Both the position numbers and the translations under genes were made by a program. A stretch of DNA of 64,000 nucleotides, from positions 2,914,001 to 2,978,000 of the forward strand of contig NZ_CP162601.1 in NCBI RefSeq assembly GCF_040957575.1, given 5' to 3'. Below the pieces are notes generated by a model, which ran no database searches, was not told where the DNA came from, and saw only the letters and a program-made list of their open reading frames with translations. Each line of letters starts with the position of its first letter. Within the stretch, counting starts at the first letter, position 1. This document shows, one piece after another, positions 27,953 through 46,260 of this stretch. This stretch comes from Vibrio sp. HB236076. GTDB taxonomy: Bacteria; Pseudomonadota; Gammaproteobacteria; Enterobacterales; Vibrionaceae.

Positions 27953-28745
27953 GAATTGCCTCCGATGTATCGCAACAAACGCGACAACTTGGATCCGTCG
28001 TAAACCAATATCTTTGCCACTGCATGGTTAATCCATCAAACTGATGGACCCAGCTGCCACTCTCACTTCCTGGCAAAGCGGCCTCCTCATTGCCTAAGAT
28101 TACCTGTAACGTCATTAGGCTTTGCACACTGGCAATGGTTGAGACAACACTGCCAACCACACCGACCGATTGACAATTTCTTGCTTGATTATCTTCAGGG
28201 TCACCGGTTAGACACTGATAACAAGGTTGAGATCCGCGCGATGCTAACCAATGAAAATTAAAGCGGCTACAAAACCCGCCCCACCCCGTTACCGCAGCAC
28301 TGATCAACGCCTTTTGTTGTTGATAGCAGAGTTTGTTGACTTGCTTTCTGGTAGCAAAGTTATCACTGCCATCTACCACTATGTCGGCCATCGAGATCTC
28401 AATCGCCAATTGTTGATCTGACATTCGTCTATTGACGGTGCGGCACTGAACCCAAGGGTTCAATTGGTCAATCTGTTGACTTAAGGCCTGAACTTTTGGC
28501 TGTTGAAGATCGGTTTCTCGATACGTTATTTGACGGTGTAAATTGGACAAATCCACTTGGTCGTCATCAACCAACACCAAGTGACCAACACCGGCACCAG
28601 CCAATTGCAGCGCCACCTGGCAACCAAGCCCACCACAACCAATCACCAAGACTCTGGCTTGTTTTATCGCCACCTGACCATCCAAACCAATTTCGGGTAT
28701 GGCAACTTGTCGTGAATAACGAATGAACTCTTTATCGCTCAGCAT
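27936..28745 (-). CDS. thiF: ThiS adenylyltransferase ThiF
   Basis: ThiF activates the ThiS C-terminus with ATP. The 269-residue E1-like protein has the nucleotide loop VLVIGCGGLGCQVALQLAGAGVG (about 32-54, seen in two blocks), DDDQVDLSNLHRQ, the IVVDGSDNFATR motif and zinc ligands (CYQCL near 183 and CRVCC near the end). The ATG at 28743-28745 overlaps the last codons of thiE and follows a run of G; the frame is open to 28799, but that start lies deep inside thiE and lacks family residues. Confidence 0.94.
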   Translation of the reverse strand: MLSDKEFIRYSRQVAIPEIGLDGQVAIKQARVLVIGCGGLGCQVALQLAGAGVGHLVLVDDDQVDLSNLHRQITYRETDLQQPKVQALSQQIDQLNPWVQCRTVNRRMSDQQLAIEISMADIVVDGSDNFATRKQVNKLCYQQQKALISAAVTGWGGFCSRFNFHWLASRGSQPCYQCLTGDPEDNQARNCQSVGVVGSVVSTIASVQSLMTLQVILGNEEAALPGSESGSWVHQFDGLTMQWQRYWFTTDPSCRVCCDTSEAIHENSI

Positions 28746-30044
28746 TATCCCCCCACTTGCTGTTAACCATGATTTGGTTAAATTCAGCCATAACGCCATC
28801 GAGATCGTCGGCTTCGGTTACAGCGCGAACCACCGCAATACTGCTTACACCGGTCTCAATAATTTGCTCTGCATTGGTTAAGTCGATACCGCCGATGGCC
28901 ACTGTCGGCATCGTAGGACAACATTGAGCAACAAAGCTCTTGAGTTCTTTTAATCGTTGAAGTCCTTGAGGTTTTGATGGCATGACTTTGGTTGTCGTCG
29001 CAAAAACATGCCCTAGTGCGAGGTAACTGGGTTGAATACGCATAGCATTGAGAATTTCAAAATAGCCATGGGTCGAAATTCCCAGCCTTAAGTTCGCTTG
29101 GTTAATGGCGGTAAGATCCGCCGTTTGCAGATCTTGTTGTCCTAAGTGTACGCCATAAGCCCCTAATTCAATCGCCAATTGCCAGTCATCGTTAATGAAT
29201 AACTGAAGCCCTTGCTGATGCCCTAATTCAATCGCCAGCCTAATCTCATTGATATAATGAGCATCTCGATTACCTTTGTTTCTCAGCTGCAAGGTTTTTG
29301 CCCCCGCTGACGACAATTTTTTTACCCACTCAACGTTTGGTAACACTGGGTAAAAGCGCAGTTGCTCACGATCGACCTCAGGCCATGGGGGGTAATCTTT
29401 GCTATTGTTATTGAGAACTGGCTTTTTTGTTGCTGGTTCAAAACACAACAAGTCAGGAAAATCATGACAATGAATAGGCCAAGTTTCACGTGAAACCGAA
29501 CTGGCATGAGCCAATAGCAAGGCATCTTCAACGCTATAGTCTTGCAGCAGTGAAATTAACAAGGCGGCGAGGTAGTTATTGATATCACTTTTCTGCCATT
29601 GGCGAGGGACTCGACTCGTCAGCAGTGCCTGAAATCCAGGGTGATCGAAAGCGTCATTCCCATGCCACATCTCACTCACTGCACCTGGCAAACAGCCCAT
29701 GGCAATCCATACTGATGGCGTTAAAGGTGTTTCGTGAATCGTTTCAACCTCAATATGCGGACAAAAGTTCAAAACGAATGACTCTGATTGCTCAGTCAAT
29801 CGAAACAACTGAATACGTAAAGTGTTTTGGTCATCATTCATCACCGTCAGTCGATAAACAGGGTGGTCTTGAATGAACAATTCCACCTTCTGTTGCTCGC
29901 TTTTTATCGTCCATGCAGAGAAAACCAAACCACGAACTTCGGCATGATGTTCAAGTAAGGTCTTAATATTGGCCAGACTATGCCTTGCCCCCCCGCGCCG
30001 GGTACTTTCCCCTTCGCTTGATAAAAATGGGTCGGTTAGTGCCA

Positions 30045-30045
<1 letters not shown>
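28732..30045 (-). CDS. thiE: thiamin-phosphate synthase ThiE with a long N-terminal extension
   Basis: The C-terminal part (about 225-430) is a complete ThiE TIM barrel: RFYPVLPN, TLQLRNKG, LFINDDWQLAIELGAYGVHLGQQDL, LGISTHGYFE, ALGHVFATTTK and VAIGGIDL. It joins the pyrimidine and thiazole halves of thiamin. The 437-residue protein is about twice the usual size. The first 220 residues have no ThiE homology; one stretch (NNYLAALLISLLQDYSVEDALLLAHA) resembles the C-terminal helix region of ThiD-type kinases, without a recognisable ATP or catalytic motif. The start codon overlaps the thiC stop by a base. A parS-like palindrome lies inside the gene. Confidence 0.9.
29482..29497. other. parS-like centromere site inside thiE
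   Basis: AGTTTCACGTGAAACC contains the 14-base perfect palindrome GTTTCACGTGAAAC, which fits the chromosome I parS consensus of vibrios (NGTTNCACGTGAAACN). ParB bound here would start chromosome segregation with ParA. Most bacterial parS sites lie near the origin, in agreement with the near-origin gene content of the window. Confidence 0.75.
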
Positions 30046-31937
<1,892 letters not shown>

Positions 31938-32049
31938 TTATTCTCCAGTAAGTATTAAGAAAAATGCTTGCCGGATAAATGCATAATACAAGAGCGATCA
32001 AAACTGACCGAAGAAATGAAATGAGGACAAAAAACGCCCAAAGACATTC

Positions 32050-32134
32050 TCTTGTTCCCTTCGCAGGTATTAACCTGATCAGGTTCAACGGATCCCGAAT
32101 AAACGGTCTCAGCCAAATGGCACTCCGACAAGTG
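32050..32134 (-). promoter_or_regulatory. TPP riboswitch (THI element)
   Basis: On the minus strand the conserved blocks GTCGGAGTGCC, GGCTGAGACC, GATCCGTTGAACCTGATCAGG and TTAATACCTGCGAAGGGAAC are present in order. This is the classic thiamin pyrophosphate aptamer, 115 bases before thiC, and it will shut off the operon when TPP is plentiful. Confidence 0.95.
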
Positions 32135-32187
32135 AAGCTATTATTATCACAGCCTTGGATCAAAACCAAGCCTGTAACGGCATTCTC

Positions 32188-32571
32188 TTATTGTTTCATT
32201 AAAATGTGATAACCCATCCAACAAGCCGAAACACTGAGAACGACGTTCAACATCATATTGAGTCCCATCTTAACAAACTCGCCTTGTTGTAAGAGATTGA
32301 CATTATCCATCGAAAAAGTTGAAAAGGTGGTTAAAGCGCCTAGAAAACCAAGACCAATTAAAGGACGCCACGGATCACCTGACACCGCCTGCATAGTGAG
32401 TAAAGCCGTAAAAGCCCCCATCATCATAGAACCCGTTACATTAACGAATAGCGTACCGTAAGGAAAACTGCGACCTAGTAATAAAACAAAAAGCTCCGAG
32501 AGAAGAAAACGAGAGCACGCCCCTATCGCACCACCTAATGCAACAAAGGTGAGAGTGGAAAAGTAATTCAT
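32188..32571 (-). CDS. crcB: fluoride ion channel CrcB (Fluc)
   Basis: The 127-residue product has four hydrophobic segments and the Fluc signatures GGAIGACSRFLLS (about 13-25), GTLFVNVTGSMMMGAF (about 39-54, with the conserved Asn) and GFLGALTTFSTFSMD (about 74-88, with the Phe box and Na+ site). It works as a dual-topology dimer that lets fluoride out of the cell. I see no fluoride riboswitch upstream. It lies just upstream of the TPP riboswitch on the same strand. Confidence 0.94.
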   Translation of the reverse strand: MNYFSTLTFVALGGAIGACSRFLLSELFVLLLGRSFPYGTLFVNVTGSMMMGAFTALLTMQAVSGDPWRPLIGLGFLGALTTFSTFSMDNVNLLQQGEFVKMGLNMMLNVVLSVSACWMGYHILMKQ

Positions 32572-32865
32572 ACTGGCAATCCAAAGATTAAAAAATAAGT
32601 GATAAGTATCAAGAACATCTAAAAAATAAAAAAGTTACGGCAGTCACTTTTACACGAATTAACCGACAACCCATGTATCATACCGTTTATATGTTGAGCA
32701 ATCAGCTAGAAGTTACGCGTCATTATCGTAGACCAATAACTAACACCGATCCCACTGATGGCACTCAGATCATTGCGATCAAAATAGATCTCACCACATG
32801 ACCTGTGGTTCACTGTATTAAGGTGTCAAACTGTCATTCACTATGCCACACTGATTTTACCTTGC

Positions 32866-32929
32866 CACTTGAGCGAAGCGTCCTTGAAGTGAAACGATCT
32901 TGCAGCGCAGCGATCTGTCTTTCACTGTG
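32866..32929 (+). repeat. 64-base direct repeat, copy 1
   Basis: From CACTTGAGCG to TTTCACTGTG. It is matched by copy 2 at 34140-34203 with two mismatches by eye, and is followed directly by the 340-base repeat. Confidence 0.75.
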
Positions 32930-33262
32930 GTTCACGAAATTGATGGGTTGCTGAGAAAAACGAGTGGGAAGAAATCATCCTGGGGTCGGATTCGCGGGAT
33001 CGCAGCACTCACCCTCGCGCCTAACTGTTGTGGATCCGACCCCTATGACTCGAAACGCACTTTGGCAAAGAACAAAGACTGACCTCAACCATTGCAGTAC
33101 ATGATGACAATCAACACCAAAAGTCATTCTCTGCCTATTGGGTTCATCACTTCTAGGGGTCGGATCCGCATAATACCGAGGGCGCTGTCAGTTAGTCTAT
33201 TTCGCAAACACGACCCCATTTGAGTTAGGTAAAACCAAAATATAAGACAGTATGAGACAGTG
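32923..33262 (+). repeat. 340-base direct repeat, copy 1
   Basis: Begins CACTGTGGTTCACGAAATTG and ends TATGAGACAGTG. It contains two hairpin modules: 32982-33043 (GGGGTCGGATTC to GGATCCGACCCC) and 33156-33216 (GGGGTCGGATCC to CGACCCC). About a dozen differences from copy 2. Confidence 0.85.
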
Positions 33263-33407
33263 TAGGACAGTCTCAGCACATGACCTGTCTTTCACTGTCT
33301 TAAGCAAAGCGATCTTGTGTTATTCGATGAACGGGGTCGGCAGCCGAGGTAAGTGCGCTGTCACCAACACAGCGATGCCAGCGAAGCGTCTTTGAATACA
33401 ACATACA

Positions 33408-33472
33408 GGGGTCAGAGCTTCTCTACCCAACCCTCACTGATATGATCGAGCTTCTTCAAAGCTGCTGACCCC
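33408..33472. repeat. GGGGTCAG...CTGACCCC hairpin module
   Basis: GGGGTCAG-AGCTT pairs with AAGCT-G-CTGACCCC. This lone module between the two 340-base copies has the same frame as the others but a different interior. A half-module starting GGGGTCGGCAGCC lies at 33333. Confidence 0.6.
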
Positions 33473-33670
33473 GTACCGAGCACGCAGTAAAGCCCAAAAT
33501 CAACAGCGCCCACTGCTGAGTTAACATAGCGTGAATAGCATTTGGATCATGGCAACCCAAAAGCCCTAATACCTGTACAGACCAAATTTGACCCTTGATT
33601 CCGGTAGCCACTGAGTAGGTTGACTGTCTTTCACTGTGTTAAGCGAAGCGATCTGTGTTTGACTGTACAA

Positions 33671-34012
33671 CACTGTGGTTCACGAAATTGATGGGTTGCT
33701 GAGAAAAACGAGTGGAAAGAAATCATCCTGGGGTCGGATTCGCGGGATCGCAGTACTCACCCTATGCGCCTAACTGTTGTGGATCCGACCCCTATGACTC
33801 GAAAACGCACTTTGGCAAAGAACAAAGATTGACCTCAACCATTGCAGTACATGATGACAATCAACACCAAAAGTCATTCTTTGCCTATTGGGTTCATCAC
33901 TTCTAGGGGTCGGATCCGCATAATACCGAGGACGCTGTCAGTCAGTCTATTTCGCAAATCCGACCCCATTTGAGTTAGGTAAAACCAAAATATAAGACAA
34001 TATGAGACAGTG
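33671..34012 (+). repeat. 340-base direct repeat, copy 2
   Basis: Same limits as copy 1, 748 bases downstream. The hairpin modules are at 33730-33792 and 33906-33966. One or two single-base insertions make it 342 bases. Confidence 0.85.
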
Positions 34013-34139
34013 ACACACAGTAAAAGACAGTGGCAAGATCGCTTCGCTTCAAGTCACAAGATCACTTCGTTCCAAGTAAACAGAAAACCCTAAGACTAAA
34101 AACCGCTATCATTCATTTTATTCTTTTGACCTTTCTTGT

Positions 34140-34203
34140 CACTTGAGCGCAGCGTCCTTGAAGTGAAACGACCTTGCAGCGCAGCGATCTGTCTTTCACT
34201 GTG
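34140..34203 (+). repeat. 64-base direct repeat, copy 2
   Basis: Second copy of the element at 32866-32929, here not followed by the 340-base repeat but by the rRNA-operon terminator array. Confidence 0.75.
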
Positions 34204-34255
34204 TTAAGCGAAGCGGACTGTGTCAGACTGTTATTGACTGTGTTTACCATTAACG

Positions 34256-34288
34256 AAAAAAAGCCTGACTCTTAACGAATCAGGCTTT
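34256..34288 (-). terminator. terminator after tRNA-Asp unit 1 (operon end)
   Basis: On the minus strand AAAGCCTGA and TCAGGCTTT form the stem, followed by a run of T. It is the last of three serial terminators. Confidence 0.85.
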
Positions 34289-34297
34289 CTTAAAAAG

Positions 34298-34386
34298 TGG
34301 CGGAGCGGACGGGACTCGAACCCGCGACCCCCGGCGTGACAGGCCGGCTTGTTCTAAATAATAGCAACCAACTGAACTGCCGCTTG
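34298..34386 (-). pseudogene. degenerate tRNA-Asp (unit 1, distal)
   Basis: The 3' half is identical to tRNA-Asp(GTC), with anticodon arm, T arm and CCA. The 5' half is altered: the D loop is 10 bases longer (GCTATTATTT inserted after GGTT), two extra bases lie before the anticodon stem, and the acceptor begins CAAGCGG where GGAGCGG is needed, giving two mispairs. It is 89 bases instead of 77. Upstream lies a second fragment of the tRNA start (CGGTAGTTCA). It is probably non-functional. Confidence 0.75.
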
Positions 34387-34400
34387 AACTACCGTTAACG

Positions 34401-34432
34401 AAAAAAAGCCTGACTCTTGCGAATCAGGCTTT
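34401..34432 (-). terminator. terminator after tRNA-Asp unit 2
   Basis: Same stem as its neighbours but with a one-base shorter loop (CTTGCG instead of CTTAACG on the plus strand). Confidence 0.85.
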
Positions 34433-34441
34433 CTTAAAAAG

Positions 34442-34530
34442 TGGCGGAGCGGACGGGACTCGAACCCGCGACCCCCGGCGTGACAGGCCGGCTTGTTCTA
34501 AATAATAGCAACCAACTGAACTGCCGCTTG
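34442..34530 (-). pseudogene. degenerate tRNA-Asp (unit 2, middle)
   Basis: Identical in form to the distal copy: expanded D loop, two extra bases before the anticodon stem, damaged acceptor start and intact 3' half. The shared damage shows that the two units arose by duplication after the rearrangement. Confidence 0.75.
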
Positions 34531-34544
34531 AACTACCGTTAACG

Positions 34545-34577
34545 AAAAAAAGCCTGACTCTTAACGAATCAGGCTTT
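34545..34577 (-). terminator. terminator after the intact tRNA-Asp (unit 3)
   Basis: AAAGCCTGATTCG-TTAA-GAGTCAGGCTTT followed by T-run on the minus strand. It is the first terminator reached by the left-hand rRNA operon transcript. Confidence 0.85.
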
Positions 34578-34586
34578 CTTAAAAAG

Positions 34587-34663
34587 TGGCGGAGCGGACG
34601 GGACTCGAACCCGCGACCCCCGGCGTGACAGGCCGGTATTCTAACCAACTGAACTACCGCTCC
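34587..34663 (-). tRNA. tRNA-Asp (GTC)
   Basis: The 77-base tRNA reads GGAGCGGTAGTTCAGTTGG at the 5' end, has anticodon GTC in CCTGTCACG, T loop TTCGAGT and encoded CCA. All stems pair. It is the distal tRNA of the left rRNA operon, about 80 bases after 5S, and the only intact copy of the array. Confidence 0.96.
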
Positions 34664-34744
34664 ACTACAAATTGTTCACAGTCTAAAGTCTTACTTTACA
34701 TGCTTTAGCTTGTGTCTTCTTGATACATCAAGAAGGAATGTTAA

Positions 34745-34864
34745 AGCCTGGCGATGTCCTACTCTCACATGGGGAAGCCCCACACTACCATCGGCGCAAT
34801 TTTGTTTCACTTCTGAGTTCGGCATGGAATCAGGTGGGTCCAAAATGCTATGGTCGCCAAGCAA
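34745..34864 (-). rRNA. rrf: 5S ribosomal RNA, left operon
   Basis: 120 bases with typical gamma-proteobacterial 5S sequence (GCCGAACTCAGAAGTGAAAC segment). It differs from the right-hand copy at one base (34829, A versus G on the plus strand). Confidence 0.95.
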
Positions 34865-34978
34865 AATATGGCGTTATCTTGCCGTCAGGCAAGATAACTA
34901 AATCTGGAAAGCTGTTTTGTGTTCTCGACACAATCAAGTTTCTTATCGAGTCCGATAAAAACCCTTTAGGTGTTGTAT

Positions 34979-37867
<2,889 letters not shown>

Positions 37868-38194
37868 ATACAACCCAAAAGAGTCTTTTGAGTTGATGTG
37901 CTTTACAAGTAAAGCGGTTAGTCACCAAGGTGTGTTCGTGTTTTTATACATGTCACGAACTCGATATTGCCGGACTCAATTTTGAAAACATATCGCTATG
38001 CTTTCCCAAGAACACTTGATTGTGTGTTGGTTATCTCTTAAAGAGATAATTGAGAACTTTTACAAACAATCTCAAAGAGATTGTTTTGTCAGCTTTCCAA
38101 ATTGTTAAAGAGCATGATTGTCTTTCTACTGAAAGAAGAACCATTTTTAAGAACACTCATTTCTACTCACAGTAGTAATGAGTGTGCTTAAAGA
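37868..38194 (-). other. 16S-23S spacer, left operon, with boxA
   Basis: The 327 bases between tRNA-Glu and 23S hold a boxA-type antiterminator GCTCTTTAACAATTT (38099-38113), a CAATCTC-AAA-GAGATTG hairpin (about 38065-38081) and the sequences that pair around 23S for RNase III processing. No gene is seen. Confidence 0.7.
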
Positions 38195-38270
38195 TGGTAT
38201 CCCGTAGGGGAGTCGAACCCCTGTTACCGCCGTGAAAGGGCGGTGTCCTAGGCCTCTAGACGAACGGGAC
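38195..38270 (-). tRNA. tRNA-Glu (TTC)
   Basis: 76 bases, GTCCCGTTCGTCTAGAGG at the start, anticodon TTC in CCTTTCACGG, encoded CCA. It is the only spacer tRNA of the left operon and is identical to the copy at 44030-44105. Confidence 0.96.
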
Positions 38271-38378
38271 ACTAATAACCCCTGCTCGGAAAAGGGCAGA
38301 GGAAATATTCGCGGTGCTCTCTTTATTTCTAAACGCTATCAATCTGTGTGGACACGCATCGAAAGATAATCTTTCGTA

Positions 38379-39931
<1,553 letters not shown>

Positions 39932-40165
39932 AGTTTTTGTGCTCTTTCGAGCGGCTCAATGAATACTGATTACATTCTTTATTCGTTGCCGAATAAGGAC
40001 TGTGAATTGACTGTGCCAAGTCTTTCGACTCGTTTGGTCACTCAGTTCATTGAAACCAATGTGATTCCTGAGAATCTATTGATTATCATCAACGAGTGCC
40101 CACACAGATTGATAGTGTTTAAATTGTTAAAGAGCTTTGCTTTCAATGACTTATCACCGAAGCAG
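39932..40165 (-). other. leader of the left rRNA operon with boxA
   Basis: The transcribed leader contains boxA GCTCTTTAACAATTT at 40121-40135 for NusB/NusE-dependent antitermination, then a long stretch nearly identical to the right operon's leader. Frames read here are chance. Confidence 0.65.
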
Positions 40166-40235
40166 GACGCGTATAATACGCTATTGACTCTGTAAGTCAA
40201 CATAAAATTTTATTTTTTTGGTTTTAAATTTAACA
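40166..40235 (-). promoter_or_regulatory. promoter of the left rRNA operon
   Basis: On the minus strand TTGACT (40195-40200), 16 bases, TATTAT (40173-40178), then a GC-rich discriminator (ACGCGTCC), predicted start about 40166. The upstream 40201-40235 is almost pure A/T, as in an UP element. These are rrn P1 features, including likely stringent control. Confidence 0.8.
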
Positions 40236-40244
40236 CCAAACAAT

Positions 40245-40308
40245 AAAACGTTATGGTGACTGATTTCTTGCGAAATCCAGTCATTGTTTTTAGATTTTTT
40301 TAAAATCT
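40245..40308 (-). terminator. terminator region of the right rRNA operon
   Basis: On the minus strand, after 5S, an A/T-only hairpin (AGATTTT/AAAATCT) is followed by TGACTGGATTTC-GCAA-GAAATCAGTCA (40257-40283) and then CGTTTTATT. It lies only about 45 bases before the next operon's promoter boxes. Confidence 0.7.
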
Positions 40309-40323
40309 GAAAACAAGAATAAA

Positions 40324-40443
40324 AGCCTGGCGATGTCCTACTCTCACATGGGGAAGCCCCACACTACCATCGGCGCAATTTTGTTTCACTTCTGAGTTCG
40401 GCATGGAGTCAGGTGGGTCCAAAATGCTATGGTCGCCAAGCAA
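40324..40443 (-). rRNA. rrf: 5S ribosomal RNA, right operon
   Basis: 120 bases, one difference from the left copy (40408). No tRNA follows it, unlike the left operon. Confidence 0.95.
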
Positions 40444-40556
40444 AATATGGCGTTATCTTGCCGTCAGGCAAGATAACTAAATCTGGAAAGCTGTTTGTGT
40501 TCTCGACACAATCAAGTTTTTTTATCGAGTCCGATAAAACCCTTTAGGTGTTGTAT

Positions 40557-43445
<2,889 letters not shown>

Positions 43446-43785
43446 ATACAACCCAAAAGAGTCTTTTGAGTTGATAAATCAACTAATTAAGGTGTGTTCG
43501 TGTTTTTATACATGTCACGAACTCGATATTGCCGGACTCAATTTTGAAAACATATCGCTATGCTTTCCCAAGAACACTTGATTGTGTGTTGGTTATCTCT
43601 TAAAGAGATAATTGAGAACTTTTACAAACAATCTCAAAGAGATTGTTTTGTCAGCTTTCCAAATTGTTAAAGAGCAATGTTTTCTTTACAAAAACACTTT
43701 TTAAAGACTTTCAGGCGGTAAAAATCCGAACCAGCAACAAAAGTTTGTGTGGTTTGGACATCCGTGCCAAAAAATATTTAAAGAG
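43446..43785 (-). other. 16S-23S spacer, right operon, with boxA
   Basis: The 340 bases between tRNA-Val and 23S carry boxA at 43661-43675 and the same CAATCTC/GAGATTG hairpin as the left spacer, then diverge on the 16S side. No gene is seen. Confidence 0.65.
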
Positions 43786-43861
43786 TGGTGGGCGATACCG
43801 GGCTCGAACCAGTGACCCCCTGCTTGTAAGGCAGGTGCTCTCCCAACTGAGCTAATCGCCC
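43786..43861 (-). tRNA. tRNA-Val (TAC)
   Basis: 76 bases beginning GGGCGATTAGCTCAGTTGG, anticodon TAC in CCTTACAAG, encoded CCA. It is the third spacer tRNA of the right operon. Confidence 0.96.
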
Positions 43862-43912
43862 ATATTGATTCTGCTTTAAATCAGAACAATAGGTGTTTCC
43901 TGTGAAAGGAAA

Positions 43913-43988
43913 TGGTGGGTCGTGCAGGATTCGAACCTGCGACCAATTGATTAAAAGTCAACTGCTCTACCAACTGAGCTAACGACCC
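43913..43988 (-). tRNA. tRNA-Lys (TTT)
   Basis: 76 bases beginning GGGTCGTTAGCTCAGTTGG, anticodon TTT in GACTTTTAATC, encoded CCA. It is the middle spacer tRNA of the right operon. Confidence 0.96.
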
Positions 43989-44029
43989 AACTTTTCTTGT
44001 TTACCGCCTTGTGGCCATAAACAGTAAAG

Positions 44030-44105
44030 TGGTATCCCGTAGGGGAGTCGAACCCCTGTTACCGCCGTGAAAGGGCGGTGTCCTAGGCCTCTAGACGAAC
44101 GGGAC
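44030..44105 (-). tRNA. tRNA-Glu (TTC)
   Basis: Identical to the tRNA-Glu of the left operon; the first spacer tRNA after 16S in the right operon. Confidence 0.96.
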
Positions 44106-44194
44106 ACTATGCGAAACATATGGGAATGTTTCTTTGAACTCTTTTCTAAACGCTACCAATCTGTGTGAGCACACATCAAAGACAATCTTTCGTA

Positions 44195-45747
<1,553 letters not shown>

Positions 45748-46105
45748 AGTTTTGTGCTCTTTCGAGCGGCTCAATGAATACTGATTACATTCTTTATTCG
45801 TTGCCGAATAAGGACTGTGAATTGACTGTGCCAAGTCTTTCGACTCGTTTGGTCACTCAGTTCATTGAAACCAATGTGATTCCTGAGAATCTATTGATTA
45901 TCATCAACGAGTGCCCACACAGATTGATAGTGTTTAAATTGTTAAAGAGCTTTGCTTCAAGGCTTTCCCTCGAAGTGGACGGCTATTTTAGCGATTTAAG
46001 TTTCTGTGTCAAACACTTTTTTGAAACTTTTTTATCGAAAGAGTGAATCACTCTTTGCCGCCTTACTGACTTGTCGCTTCAGCGTTTTGCTTCCCCGTGT
46101 CAGTG
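45748..46105 (-). other. leader of the right rRNA operon with boxA
   Basis: About 360 bases of transcribed leader; boxA at 45936-45950. The 16S-proximal 200 bases match the left leader almost exactly and then diverge at about 45957. Confidence 0.65.
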
Positions 46106-46180
46106 GATGCGCATTATAGAGATCCAGCTCACATTGACAAGCCCTTTTTTGCGTTTTTTTTGGTTTTTTTTGCGTTTGGG
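46106..46180 (-). promoter_or_regulatory. promoter of the right rRNA operon
   Basis: On the minus strand TTGTCA (46135-46140), 16 bases, TATAAT (46113-46118), then GCGCATCC, predicted start about 46106. Upstream are phased A-tracts (runs of 6-8 A), a strong UP-element-like region. Confidence 0.82.
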
Positions 46181-46260
46181 TGTTTTATGCACTTAAAAGG
46201 GCTATTTTCATATAAATACGCTGTAAGTTTCACCATGGCAGGCAGATTAAGGATATTAAA

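Larger units (their letters stand above)
32572..34249. repeat. gene-free repeat island
   Basis: The 1.68 kb between crcB and the rRNA-operon tail has no supported gene. It holds a 340-base direct repeat (two copies), a 64-base direct repeat (two copies), hairpin modules framed by GGGGTC and GACCCC, and many short dispersed CACTGT/ACAGTG and GCGAAGCGATC words. The frames at 32900-33082 and 33712-33906 are repeat copies read by chance. It looks like accumulated short mobile or hairpin elements and not decayed genes. Confidence 0.7.
34250..34676 (-). repeat. tandem array of three tRNA-Asp plus terminator units
   Basis: Three units of about 144 bases begin at TTAACG (34250, 34395 and 34539). Each holds a tRNA-Asp 3' half and an AGCCTGA-type terminator. 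Only the promoter-proximal unit (rightmost) has an intact tRNA. Confidence 0.85.

Noticed and set aside
29161..29237. 17-base direct repeat CCCTAATTCAATCGCCA spaced exactly 60 bases apart in thiE
   Set aside because: Both copies encode AIELG-type residues at expected places in the ThiE barrel. Coincidental or local gene conversion; no further structure.
32900..33906. Small frames 32900-33082 and 33712-33906 as a duplicated gene
   Set aside because: They fall in different parts of the two 340-base repeats, are broken by single-base shifts and have no ribosome site. The repeat structure explains them.
34424..34648. 74-codon frame on the minus strand across the tRNA-Asp array
   Set aside because: It is a read-through of tRNA sequence and terminators; the RGFESRPLR-like peptide is the familiar result of translating a tRNA 3' half.
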